Source: JAEZDP01 sp964430855 (GTDB lineage: Bacteria; Acidobacteriota; Vicinamibacteria; Vicinamibacterales; Vicinamibacteraceae). From it: a stretch of 64,000 nucleotides of DNA. The notes below the pieces were generated by a model that was not told the origin of the DNA, made no database searches, and was given only the letters and a program-made list of their open reading frames with translations. A program made the position numbers and the translations under genes. Position 1 is the first letter of the stretch. The number at the start of each line of letters is the position of its first letter. Below, one piece after another: positions 9,002-16,379 of this stretch. The stretch covers positions 1 through 64,000 of the forward strand of contig CAYSHC010000006.1 of NCBI GenBank assembly GCA_964430855.1. The letters run 5' to 3'.

Positions 9002-9125
9002 TCCATTCCGAGCCGTCCTCCTCTCCGAGCCGTCCTCCATTCCGGTCCGTCCTCGCTCCTCGATCCGTCCTCGCTCCCCGAGCCGTCCCTGCTCCGCGGG
9101 CCATCCTCGCTCGCCGGTCCGTCCC
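8990..9125 (+). repeat. Degenerate 17-18 bp tandem array
   Basis: About eight units beginning TCCGAGCCGTCC run head to tail. Three near-identical 17-bp units at 8990, 9007 and 9024 are followed by more diverged 17-18 bp units to about 9125. The unit is the right arm plus loop of the palindrome at 8978-9001, so the array seems to be an expansion of that element. No gene is visible between 8981 and 9248 other than this array and the leader of the next gene. Confidence 0.75.
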
Positions 9126-9248
9126 CGGACCGCTGAACCCGTCCCGGAATCGCCGGGCGGTTCCGGCGTCGTCGCGTAGACCGTGTGAGTGACGCTACGA
9201 TCCTGCCGGGACGCAACGGCACACACGCGGCCCGCTCGGGGACATGAC

Positions 9249-10574
9249 GTGATCGCGATAGAGAACGGACTCGTCGTGACGATGAACGACGCCATGGAGG
9301 TGGTGTCGGGCCCCGTCGTGATCGACGGCGGCCGTATCATCCAGGTGGGCGGCGTCGCGCCCGCCAACCCGCACGTGCGCCGCATCGACGCCAGCGGCTG
9401 CCTCGTCCTGCCCGGTTTCATCCAGACCCACGTCCACCTGTGCCAGACACTTTTTCGCGGGATGGCCGACGACCTGCCGCTGCTCGCCTGGTTGCGGCAG
9501 CGGATCTGGCCGCTCGAGGCCGCGCACGACGAGGCGTCACTGCGGGCGAGCGCGGAGCTCGCGGCGCTCGAGCTGCTGCGGTCCGGCACGACGTCGGTGC
9601 TGACGATGGAGACGGTGCACGACACGGACGCCGTGTTCGAGGCCCTCGTGCCGACGGGCCTCCGCGCGACGATCGGCAAGTGCCTCATGGACCGGGGCGA
9701 CGGGGCCCCCGCCCGGCTGACAGAGGACGTCGCGCCGGGCATCAGCGCCTCGCTCGCCCTGCACCGGCGCTGGCACGGCGCCGCCGACGATCGCCTGCGC
9801 GTGGCGCTCGCGCCCCGCTTCGCCGTGTCGTGCACCCGCGAGATGCTCGAGGCCGTGGCCGACGTCGCGGCGCGCGAAGGACTGCTCGTCCACACGCACG
9901 CCTCCGAGCAGCTCGAGGAGGTGGCGCTGGTCCGCGAGCAGACGGGGCTCGGCAACATGGCCTACCTCGCGGCGGTCGGGCTGGCCTCGCCACGACTCTG
10001 CGCGGCGCACTGCGTCTGGGTGGACGCCGATGAACAGGCGCTCATGGCCGAGCATGACGTCCGCGCCCTGCACTGCCCCGGCAGCAACCTGAAGCTCGGA
10101 TCGGGTATCGCGCCCGTCACCGAGCTCCGGCGCCTCGGCGTCACCGTGTCGCTGGGCGCCGATGGCGCCGCCTGCAACAACCGGCTCGACATGTTCGCGG
10201 AGATGCGCCTCGCGGCCACGCTCCAGGCCATGCGCTCGGGCCCGGGGTCGCTGCGCGCCCGTGACGTCGTGTGGATGGCCACGCGCGCTGGGGCCCGCAC
10301 GCTGGGCCTCGACGACCAGATCGGCCAGCTCTCGCCAGGGTACCGCGCCGACGTCATCTGCGTGGACGTCTCGGGCCCGCACGTCGTCCCCACCGACGAC
10401 CCCTACGCGGCGCTGGTGTACGCGTGCCGCGGCACGGACGTCCGCACGACCATCGTCGACGGCCGGGTGCTCGTCGACGGCGGCGTCCCTTCGACCATGG
10501 ACGCAGAGGCCATCGTCGCCGCGGCGCGGCAGCAGGCGTCGCGCGTGCTGACGCGCGCCGGCCTCTCCCGGTAA
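9249..10574 (+). CDS. Amidohydrolase, MtaD / 5'-deoxyadenosine deaminase-like
   Basis: A cytoplasmic metal-dependent deaminase of the TRZ/ATZ branch, probably acting on an adenosine derivative (5'-deoxyadenosine, methylthioadenosine or S-adenosylhomocysteine). It shows the metal-binding HVH in GFIQTHVHLCQ, HTHASE, AAHCVW and SLGADGAACNNRLDMF, the last resembling MtaD/DadD enzymes. The preferred start is GTG 9249, which gives VIAIENGLVVTMNDA. A GTG at 9189 would add 20 unconserved residues, and a possible -10 (TACGAT at 9196-9201) lies downstream of it. Guanine deaminase or another chlorohydrolase-family activity cannot be excluded. The adjacent xdhC gives weak support for purine metabolism. 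Confidence 0.82.
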   Translation: MIAIENGLVVTMNDAMEVVSGPVVIDGGRIIQVGGVAPANPHVRRIDASGCLVLPGFIQTHVHLCQTLFRGMADDLPLLAWLRQRIWPLEAAHDEASLRASAELAALELLRSGTTSVLTMETVHDTDAVFEALVPTGLRATIGKCLMDRGDGAPARLTEDVAPGISASLALHRRWHGAADDRLRVALAPRFAVSCTREMLEAVADVAAREGLLVHTHASEQLEEVALVREQTGLGNMAYLAAVGLASPRLCAAHCVWVDADEQALMAEHDVRALHCPGSNLKLGSGIAPVTELRRLGVTVSLGADGAACNNRLDMFAEMRLAATLQAMRSGPGSLRARDVVWMATRAGARTLGLDDQIGQLSPGYRADVICVDVSGPHVVPTDDPYAALVYACRGTDVRTTIVDGRVLVDGGVPSTMDAEAIVAAARQQASRVLTRAGLSR

Positions 10575-10627
10575 GCTGTGCCGGACCCTGCCTTTTCCGG
10601 TGATGGGGAGGGCCTTCGGTATAACGG

Positions 10628-10633
10628 TATAAT
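10628..10633 (+). promoter_or_regulatory. -10 box of the hrcA operon
   Basis: A perfect TATAAT lies 5 bases before the CIRCE element. The expected transcription start (about 10640) would fall at the left CIRCE arm, so bound HrcA would block initiation. No consensus -35 is apparent. Confidence 0.65.
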
Positions 10634-10638
10634 GACAA

Positions 10639-10665
10639 TTGGCACTCGCCTGTGCCGACTGCTAA
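10639..10665 (+). promoter_or_regulatory. CIRCE operator (HrcA binding site)
   Basis: TTGGCACTC, a 9-base spacer, then GACTGCTAA matches the CIRCE consensus TTAGCACTC-N9-GAGTGCTAA with one mismatch in each arm. The right arm ends at 10665 and the hrcA ATG starts at 10666. The predicted leader is therefore essentially the CIRCE itself and has no Shine-Dalgarno sequence. Confidence 0.9.
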
Positions 10666-11760
10666 ATGTCTGAGCGCGAATCCTCCCGCCGCACGTCGGC
10701 AGCCGAGCTGCCGGAACGCTTCCAGCGTCTGCTGGCTGCCCTGGTGCGCAGCTACATCGAGCGCGGAGAACCCGTGTCGTCGCTGCGGCTCACCCGCGAG
10801 AGCGGGCTGGGCGTGTCGTCGGCCACGGTCCGCAACATGCTCGCCCGGCTCGAGGAGCTCGGCTTCGTCCGGCAGCCGCACACGTCGGCGGGGCGCGTGC
10901 CGACCGATCTCGGCTACAGGTTCTACGTGGACCTGCTGCTGCAGAGCCGGCGGCCGCAGCGGCCGCTGTCGACGCTCGAGCGCCGCCTGCGCAACGCGCG
11001 CGGCCTCGAGGAGACGCTGCTCGACAGCGTCTCGCACGAGCTGTCGCGCGTGTCACAGCACGTGGGCTTCGCGCTCGGCCCGGCCACCGACGCCACCACG
11101 CTGAAGCACATCGATTTCGTCTCGCTCGACGCGAGGCGCGTGCTGGTGGTCGTCGTGTCGGGCTCCAGCCAGGTGACGCACAAGCTCATCGAGCTCGACG
11201 AGGCGATCGGGCCCTCGGAGCTGGCGCAGGCGGCCAACTACCTGAACGCCGAATACGCGGGCCGGACGCTGGCCGCCATCCGGCAGTCGGTGATCGACAG
11301 GCTCCAGGAAGACCGCGCGTTGTACGATCGGCTGCTCGCCCGCGCGCTGCGCCTCGCGGGCGACACGTTCGACGACGTCGGGTCGCAGGCGCAGCTGTTC
11401 GTCCACGGAACGTCGTCACTCATCGACGCCGACCAGGACGAAGAGATGCAGGTGCCGCTGACGACGCTGCGCACGCTGCTGGCGATGATGGAGGAGAAGC
11501 ACCGTCTCGTGCGGATCCTCTCGGAGTACCTCGACGGGTCTGGCGTGACCGTCGTGATCGGCACGGAGCACAGCGACCCGGAGCTGCGCGACTTCAGCCT
11601 CGTGGCCTCGACCTACGAGGACAACGGACGACAGGGCGTGCTGGGCGTGATCGGCCCCACACGCATGCGATATTCACGGTCGATTGCCGCCGTTGACGGT
11701 GCCTCGCGCGCCGTCACGCGCGTGCTGATCGGCAGCAGTACCCCCGGAGAACAGGCATGA
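10666..11760 (+). CDS. hrcA: Heat-inducible transcription repressor HrcA
   Basis: HrcA represses chaperone operons by binding CIRCE and is released or misfolded on heat shock. The 364 residues have an N-terminal winged helix (about 15-90; SGLGVSSATVRNMLARLEE, then QPHTSAGRVPTDLGYRFYVD) and the HrcA core with the C-terminal GVLGVIGPTRMRY signature. It directly follows a CIRCE, so it is autoregulated. The stop overlaps the grpE start by 4 bases, and dnaJ follows. dnaK is not part of this operon, unlike the classic hrcA-grpE-dnaK-dnaJ order. Confidence 0.96.
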   Translation: MSERESSRRTSAAELPERFQRLLAALVRSYIERGEPVSSLRLTRESGLGVSSATVRNMLARLEELGFVRQPHTSAGRVPTDLGYRFYVDLLLQSRRPQRPLSTLERRLRNARGLEETLLDSVSHELSRVSQHVGFALGPATDATTLKHIDFVSLDARRVLVVVVSGSSQVTHKLIELDEAIGPSELAQAANYLNAEYAGRTLAAIRQSVIDRLQEDRALYDRLLARALRLAGDTFDDVGSQAQLFVHGTSSLIDADQDEEMQVPLTTLRTLLAMMEEKHRLVRILSEYLDGSGVTVVIGTEHSDPELRDFSLVASTYEDNGRQGVLGVIGPTRMRYSRSIAAVDGASRAVTRVLIGSSTPGEQA

Positions 11761-12317
11761 ACGACACCACGCACGAGGCCTCGACGGACGAGACGCGCCT
11801 CGACGGCGACGCCCCGTCGGACCCCGTGACGCAGGATGCGCCTGCGCCTGGCGCCGGCGACGAGCTGACGGCGCTGCAACAGGAACGCGACGAGCTGCGC
11901 GAGCGGCTCCTGCGACAGACGGCCGAGTTCGACAACTACCGGAGGCGCACGGAGCGCGAGCGGCGGGAGCTGCTCGACCACGCGGCCGGCGAGGTCCTGA
12001 CGGAGCTGCTGCCCATCATCGACGACATCGAGCGGGCCATCGACGCGGCGATGGCCTCCGACGAGCCCGTCGTCATCGCGCACGCCGAGGGCCTCGAGCT
12101 GATTCGCCAGCAGTGCCTCGACCTGCTGACGAAGTTCCACGCCCGTCCGATCAAGGCGGTCGGCACGCAGTTCGATCCGAACGTGCACGAGGCCATCGAG
12201 CAGGTGACGAGCGACACGCACGAGGAAGGTGAGGTCATCGAGGAGCTGCGGCGCGGCTACCTGCTGAAGGACCGCCTGCTGCGCGCCGCGCTGGTGAGGG
12301 TGGCCACGCGTGGCTAA
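11757..12317 (+). CDS. grpE: Nucleotide exchange factor GrpE
   Basis: GrpE dimers release ADP from DnaK. The 186-residue protein has an acidic, disordered N-terminus, a long coiled-coil (about 35-85; LRERLLRQTAEFDNYRRR) and the C-terminal beta-wing ending EVIEELRRGYLLKDRLLRA. Those last residues are the conserved GrpE signature. It is coupled to hrcA (ATGA overlap) and overlaps dnaJ by 8 bases, so all three share CIRCE control. Confidence 0.96.
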   Translation: MNDTTHEASTDETRLDGDAPSDPVTQDAPAPGAGDELTALQQERDELRERLLRQTAEFDNYRRRTERERRELLDHAAGEVLTELLPIIDDIERAIDAAMASDEPVVIAHAEGLELIRQQCLDLLTKFHARPIKAVGTQFDPNVHEAIEQVTSDTHEEGEVIEELRRGYLLKDRLLRAALVRVATRG

Positions 12318-13467
12318 GCGCGACTACTACGAGGTGCTCGCCGTCCCCCGGACGGCTTCCGAGAAGGAAATCAAGAGCGCCTACCGGAAGCTGGCGCTCA
12401 AGTACCATCCCGATCGCAACCCGAACGACCCCTCGGCCGAAGAGAAGTTCAAGGAGGCCGCCGAGGCCTTCGCCGTGCTCGGCGACCCGGAGAAGCGGGC
12501 GCTCTACGACCGCTACGGCCATGCGGGGGTGAGCGGCCCTGGAGGCGGCGGGCCGGCGTTCGACCCGAGCGTGTTTGCCGACTTCGGCGACCTGTTCGGC
12601 GGCCTGGGCGACATCTTCGGCTTCGGCGACGTGTTCGGAGGCGGCCGTCGCCGGAGCGGCCCGCGACGTGGCAGCGACCTGCGCTACGACCTCGAGGTGC
12701 CGTTCGAGCAGGCGGCGTTCGGCCACGAGACGACCCTCCAGATCCCACGCGAGGAGACCTGCGAGTCGTGCCGGGGCACGGGGGCCGCGGCTGGCACGTC
12801 GATCGAGACCTGCGCGCAGTGCCGCGGGACCGGCCAGCTGCGCTTCCAGCAGGGCTTCTTCACCGTCGCCCGCCCGTGCGGCACGTGCCGCGGCACGGGG
12901 CGCGTCATCACCTCCCCCTGCAGCACCTGCCGCGGCGCCGGGCGCGTGACGCAGGAGCGCCGGATCACGGTGAGGATCCCGCCCGGCATTGCCACCGGTC
13001 AGCGCCTGCGCCTCGTGGGCGAGGGCGAGCACGGCACCAACGGCGGCCCTCCGGGCGACCTGTACGTCGTCGTCCACGTGGCCGACCACCCGCTGTTCCG
13101 CCGCGAGGACGACGACCTCTACGTCGAGATGCCCGTGCAGTTCACGACGCTGGCGCTCGGCGGGACGATCGAGGTGCCGCTGCTCGGCGGCGGCACGACG
13201 ACGCTGACCATTCCCGAGGGGACGCCGGCCGGCAAGTCGTTCCGCCTGAAGGGCAAGGGCATCGCGAACGTGTCGGGCCGCGGCGTCGGCGACATGTACG
13301 TCACGGTGTCGGTGATCGTGCCGAAGAAGCCGTCGCGCGAGCTGCGCGCGGCGCTCGAGGCTTTGCGCAAGCACCTCCCGGAGGAAACCGGCGTTGCCCG
13401 CTCGGCTCACGAGGGCGAGGACGAGGACAAGCCCTTCTTCGAGCGCGTGAAGGACATCTTCGGATGA
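12310..13467 (+). CDS. dnaJ: Chaperone protein DnaJ
   Basis: DnaJ delivers substrates to DnaK and stimulates its ATPase. The 385 residues include a J domain (1-70) with HPD in KYHPDRNPND, a Gly/Phe-rich region (about 75-120), four complete zinc motifs (CESCRGTG, CAQCRGTG, CGTCRGTG, CSTCRGAG, about 153-210) and two C-terminal substrate-binding domains. It is therefore a type I DnaJ, not a CbpA-like protein. The GTG start lies inside the end of grpE. The partner dnaK is expected elsewhere in the genome. Confidence 0.97.
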   Translation: MAKRDYYEVLAVPRTASEKEIKSAYRKLALKYHPDRNPNDPSAEEKFKEAAEAFAVLGDPEKRALYDRYGHAGVSGPGGGGPAFDPSVFADFGDLFGGLGDIFGFGDVFGGGRRRSGPRRGSDLRYDLEVPFEQAAFGHETTLQIPREETCESCRGTGAAAGTSIETCAQCRGTGQLRFQQGFFTVARPCGTCRGTGRVITSPCSTCRGAGRVTQERRITVRIPPGIATGQRLRLVGEGEHGTNGGPPGDLYVVVHVADHPLFRREDDDLYVEMPVQFTTLALGGTIEVPLLGGGTTTLTIPEGTPAGKSFRLKGKGIANVSGRGVGDMYVTVSVIVPKKPSRELRAALEALRKHLPEETGVARSAHEGEDEDKPFFERVKDIFG

Positions 13468-13485
13468 TGCCGAGGGTGGCCTGCC

Positions 13486-14388
13486 GTGGCTGACACGCCC
13501 CGTACCTGGCCTGCGCTCCGTCTCGACCGGCACGCCGCGCTCTCTGACGACGAGCGCGAGCGCCTGCTCGCGGACATCGACGGCGCGGGCGTCATCGGCC
13601 TCGACGAGGATGCCGGTGGCGTAAGCCTTTACTTTCAGGACGCGGCCGCGCGCGACGCGCTGCTCGCCGCGCTGTCGTCGTCGGCCTGGGCCGCCGGCGG
13701 GCAGCTCTCGGCGTGCGACGTGCCGGACGACGGGTGGGCTGCCCGCTCGCAGGCCGACCTGCCCGCCGTCCAGGTGGACGCGATCGTCGTCTCCCCGCCG
13801 TGGGATGTGGCGCGCGTGCGCGCCGGGATCGCATCGCTGCCCGAAGGCGAGCGTCCCGACGTCATCGAGATCGAGCCGTCAACCGGGTTCGGCACCGGCC
13901 ATCACCAGTCCACGCGCCTGTGCCTGCGCGCGCTCCAGCTGCTCGACGTCCGCGGCCTCGACGTCCTGGACGTCGGCACGGGCTCGGGCGTCCTCGCGAT
14001 TGCCGCGGTGCGTCGCGGCGCCGCGCGGGCGCTCGGGGTCGATCCGGACCAGGACGCCATCGACGCCGCCCGCGACAGCATCCGGCGCAACGGTGCCGGG
14101 TCGTCAGTGCAGTTGCGGCAGACGGGCCTCGACGATCCGGCGTTGCGCCCCGCTGCGCTCGTATTTGCCAACCTCACCGGCGCGCTGCTCCGTCGTGAGG
14201 CCGACGCCATCACGCGCCTCGTCGCGCCCGGAGGACGCGCCATCCTGAGCGGCTTCACCGAGGACGAAGCGCCGTGGGTCGCCCAGGCATTTGCCGGCTG
14301 CGAGGTCGAGCAGCAGCTCGAGGAAGAGGGATGGGTAGCGCTGGTGCTGCGTCAGGGTGTGTCCGGAGGCGCCGTGAGCCAGCCGTAA
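13486..14388 (+). CDS. prmA: Ribosomal protein L11 methyltransferase
   Basis: PrmA methylates ribosomal protein L11 using S-adenosylmethionine. The 300 residues have a variable N-terminal substrate domain and a C-terminal class I methyltransferase fold with GFGTGHHQSTRLCL (about 135), the SAM-binding VLDVGTGSGVLAIAA (about 160) and ANLTGALL in the NPPF-like position. It begins 18 bp after dnaJ, a frequent neighbour of prmA, and rsmE often follows, as here. Its last 37 bases overlap the 3' end of rsmE on the opposite strand, giving tail-to-tail overlap. Confidence 0.9.
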   Translation: MADTPRTWPALRLDRHAALSDDERERLLADIDGAGVIGLDEDAGGVSLYFQDAAARDALLAALSSSAWAAGGQLSACDVPDDGWAARSQADLPAVQVDAIVVSPPWDVARVRAGIASLPEGERPDVIEIEPSTGFGTGHHQSTRLCLRALQLLDVRGLDVLDVGTGSGVLAIAAVRRGAARALGVDPDQDAIDAARDSIRRNGAGSSVQLRQTGLDDPALRPAALVFANLTGALLRREADAITRLVAPGGRAILSGFTEDEAPWVAQAFAGCEVEQQLEEEGWVALVLRQGVSGGAVSQP

Positions 14389-15149
14389 CGGACGACCGCG
14401 AGGGCGGCAAGCGCCATCTGCTCCGCGCGCAACGTGAACGGGCCGAGGCTCCAGGCGTGCCAGCCGGCGTCGAGGGCGGCGCGCACCTCCTCTCCCGTCC
14501 AGCCGCCTTCGGGACCTATCGCCACCACCAGCCCCTCACACGACGCGTCGGCGTGGCGTGAGGACGCCGACGGACCTTCGAAAGGTCCGCTCACCTGCGC
14601 GCTCGTCACGGTCGCGACACGCGAGGGCTCGACGAGCAACCGCCGATCCCAGCGGCGCCAGGCGGCGTCGCCAATGACCTCTGCCACCTGGCGCACCGGC
14701 GCGATGTCGGGCACGCGGGCGCGGCCGCACTGCTTGGCCGCGGCGACGGCAACGCGCGTCCATCGCTGCTCGAGGCGCCCGGCGCCGATGCGCGAGGCGG
14801 GCACGTTGGTGCGCGCCGTGGACATCGGCACGATGCGCGTGGCGCCGAGCACCGTGGCGTCGCGTACGACGGCGTCCATGGCATCGCCTTTCAGCAGCGC
14901 GGCGCAGACCACGAGCGGCACCGGCGCCTCCGGCTGGGCCGGGGCGTCGCCGACGACCTCGACCGTCGCGGCGCGAGTGTCTGGATCGACCACGCGCGCG
15001 ACGGCCATGCGCCCGCGGCCGTCGAAGACCTCGACCGTGTCGCCGTGTCCCAGGCGCAGGACGCGGCTCAGGTGCCGGCTCTGGTCGGCGTCGAGCGTGA
15101 CGCGGGTCACGTCCGGAGCGAGGGCGGGAGCGTGGAAGCGGGGCGGCAC
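14352..15149 (-). CDS. rsmE: 16S rRNA (uracil1498-N3)-methyltransferase
   Basis: RsmE methylates U1498 in the decoding region of 16S rRNA. The 265-residue SPOUT protein opens with a PUA-like domain (HLSRVLRLGHGDTVEVFDGRG, about 28-48). It continues with a knotted domain containing VVAIGPEGGWTGEEVRAALD (about 208) and SLGPFTLRAEQMALAAL, which form the SAM site. The GTG start at 15149 faces the kinase gene at 15192, so the short gap holds two divergent promoters. It converges on and overlaps prmA. Confidence 0.94.
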   Translation of the reverse strand: MPPRFHAPALAPDVTRVTLDADQSRHLSRVLRLGHGDTVEVFDGRGRMAVARVVDPDTRAATVEVVGDAPAQPEAPVPLVVCAALLKGDAMDAVVRDATVLGATRIVPMSTARTNVPASRIGAGRLEQRWTRVAVAAAKQCGRARVPDIAPVRQVAEVIGDAAWRRWDRRLLVEPSRVATVTSAQVSGPFEGPSASSRHADASCEGLVVAIGPEGGWTGEEVRAALDAGWHAWSLGPFTLRAEQMALAALAVVRYGWLTAPPDTP

Positions 15150-15174
15150 GACGGGAGCGGCGCGGCAGTTCGCG

Positions 15175-15180
15175 TATACT
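15175..15180 (+). promoter_or_regulatory. -10 box of the Ser/Thr kinase gene
   Basis: TATACT ends 11 bases before the kinase ATG, leaving a predicted leader of about five bases. Any ribosome binding site would be lost, so the mRNA may be leaderless or nearly so. Confidence 0.5.
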
Positions 15181-15191
15181 CAGCGGGCGGC

Positions 15192-16187
15192 ATGCTGTTC
15201 AAGGGCCAAACCCTCGGCAAGTATCGCATCCTCTCTCCCCTGGGCAGCGGCGGATTCGGCACGGTCTACCTCGCACGTGACACCTGGCTCGACAAGCAGG
15301 TGGCCATCAAGGTGCCGCACCGCCAGAATCTCGACTTCAGCGAGCTGCTGCGCGAGCCGCGGCTGCTGGCCAGCGTCAATCATCCCAACATCGTTGCCAT
15401 CACGACGGCGGAGAAGCAGGACGACATCTTCTTCATCGTGATGGAGTACGTGCCCGGGCAGACGCTCGAGAGCGTGCTCGAGGCGGAGGGGCCGCTCGAC
15501 CTGCCGCGGGCGCTCGACTTCACCGTGCAGATTGCCAACGCGGTGGACCACGCGCACAAGCAGGGGGTCATCCACCGCGACCTGCGGCCGGCCAACGTGC
15601 TGGTCTCGGATACGGGCGTGGTCAAGGTGGCCGACTTCGGCACGTCGCGCTTCCTCGAGATTGCCGCGCACGGGACGACCGTCATCGGCAGCCCGGCCTT
15701 CATGGCGCCCGAGCAGTTCCAGGGGAAGGCCGTGTTCGCGTCCGACCTCTACTCGGTGGGCGTCACGATGTACCAGATGCTCACCGGCGAGCTGCCCTAC
15801 GATCCGCCGCCGCCCTCGCAGCTCGGGCGGCTGCTGACGGGCGAGCTGGTGACGCCGCCCCGCCTGAAGAACCCGATCATCCCGCGGCGCCTGAACGACA
15901 TCGTCATGAAGGCGCTGGCGCCGCAGGTGGCCGATCGCTACACGCGTGCCTCCGACCTGCTCGACGACCTGCTGGCGGCCAAGCCGGTGATCCTCGGCAC
16001 GCCGATGCCCCGCGCCGTGGTCGACCTCCCGCCCGACACCGCGCCGCATCCGGCCCGCGGAGGCGTGCCTCCCCCGCCGCGGGCCGTGCGCTACCACGAC
16101 CGCGAATCCGCGCGCTCGTGCTGGCACTGCCGGCGTCCCCTGCACACGCTGGCCACCCGCTGCCCCTTCTGCGGCGAGCAGCAGTAG
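15192..16187 (+). CDS. Soluble Ser/Thr protein kinase with C-terminal zinc ribbon
   Basis: A Hanks-type kinase of 331 residues with all catalytic elements: the glycine loop GSGGFGTV (about 17), AIKVP lysine, HRDLRPANVL (about 135) and DFGTS, followed by the APE-like motif in FMAPEQF. It has no membrane segment and no PASTA or PEGA domain. After a Pro-rich linker the last 30 residues carry CWHCRRPL and CPFCGEQQ, a rubredoxin-like zinc ribbon that may bind partners. The ATG at 15192 fits the kinase fold and the promoter; in-frame codons upstream overlap rsmE. The substrate is unknown. This is an active kinase, unlike the pseudokinase at 360-2762. Confidence 0.9.
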   Translation: MLFKGQTLGKYRILSPLGSGGFGTVYLARDTWLDKQVAIKVPHRQNLDFSELLREPRLLASVNHPNIVAITTAEKQDDIFFIVMEYVPGQTLESVLEAEGPLDLPRALDFTVQIANAVDHAHKQGVIHRDLRPANVLVSDTGVVKVADFGTSRFLEIAAHGTTVIGSPAFMAPEQFQGKAVFASDLYSVGVTMYQMLTGELPYDPPPPSQLGRLLTGELVTPPRLKNPIIPRRLNDIVMKALAPQVADRYTRASDLLDDLLAAKPVILGTPMPRAVVDLPPDTAPHPARGGVPPPPRAVRYHDRESARSCWHCRRPLHTLATRCPFCGEQQ

Positions 16188-16194
16188 CGTCCCG

Positions 16195-16236
16195 GGGGTC
16201 AGGTCTCGATTCGGCCCGGTTCGGGGTCAGGTCTCG
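16195..16236 (+). repeat. Paired 14-mer repeat, locus A
   Basis: GGGGTCAGGTCTCG occurs at 16195-16208 and 16223-16236, exactly 28 bp apart, with a degenerate third copy GGGGTCACGTCCC at 16251-16263. The same pair in opposite orientation, also 28 bp apart, is found at 18983-19024. It lies just after the kinase stop. The rest of the gap to pilT (16264-16379) shows no recognisable gene. Confidence 0.8.
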
Positions 16237-16379
16237 GAATCGGGGCCTCCGGGGTCACGTCCCGCCGCGCGGACGTCGCAGAATCTGCCACCTCGGCCCT
16301 GCTCTCCCCTGCGGGCTCAAGCGCCTGCCGGCCGCGGCCGATTCAGGAGCAGCGGCCTTCCGTCCGCCGGGGAACCTCG

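Noticed and set aside
8981..9128. CRISPR array at the repeat cluster near 9000
   Set aside because: The units are contiguous with no unique spacers, and no cas genes are in the window; it is a tandem minisatellite.
15045..15191. Upstream extension of the Ser/Thr kinase
   Set aside because: The extra 49 codons overlap rsmE and cross the -10 box; the kinase fold begins right after ATG 15192.
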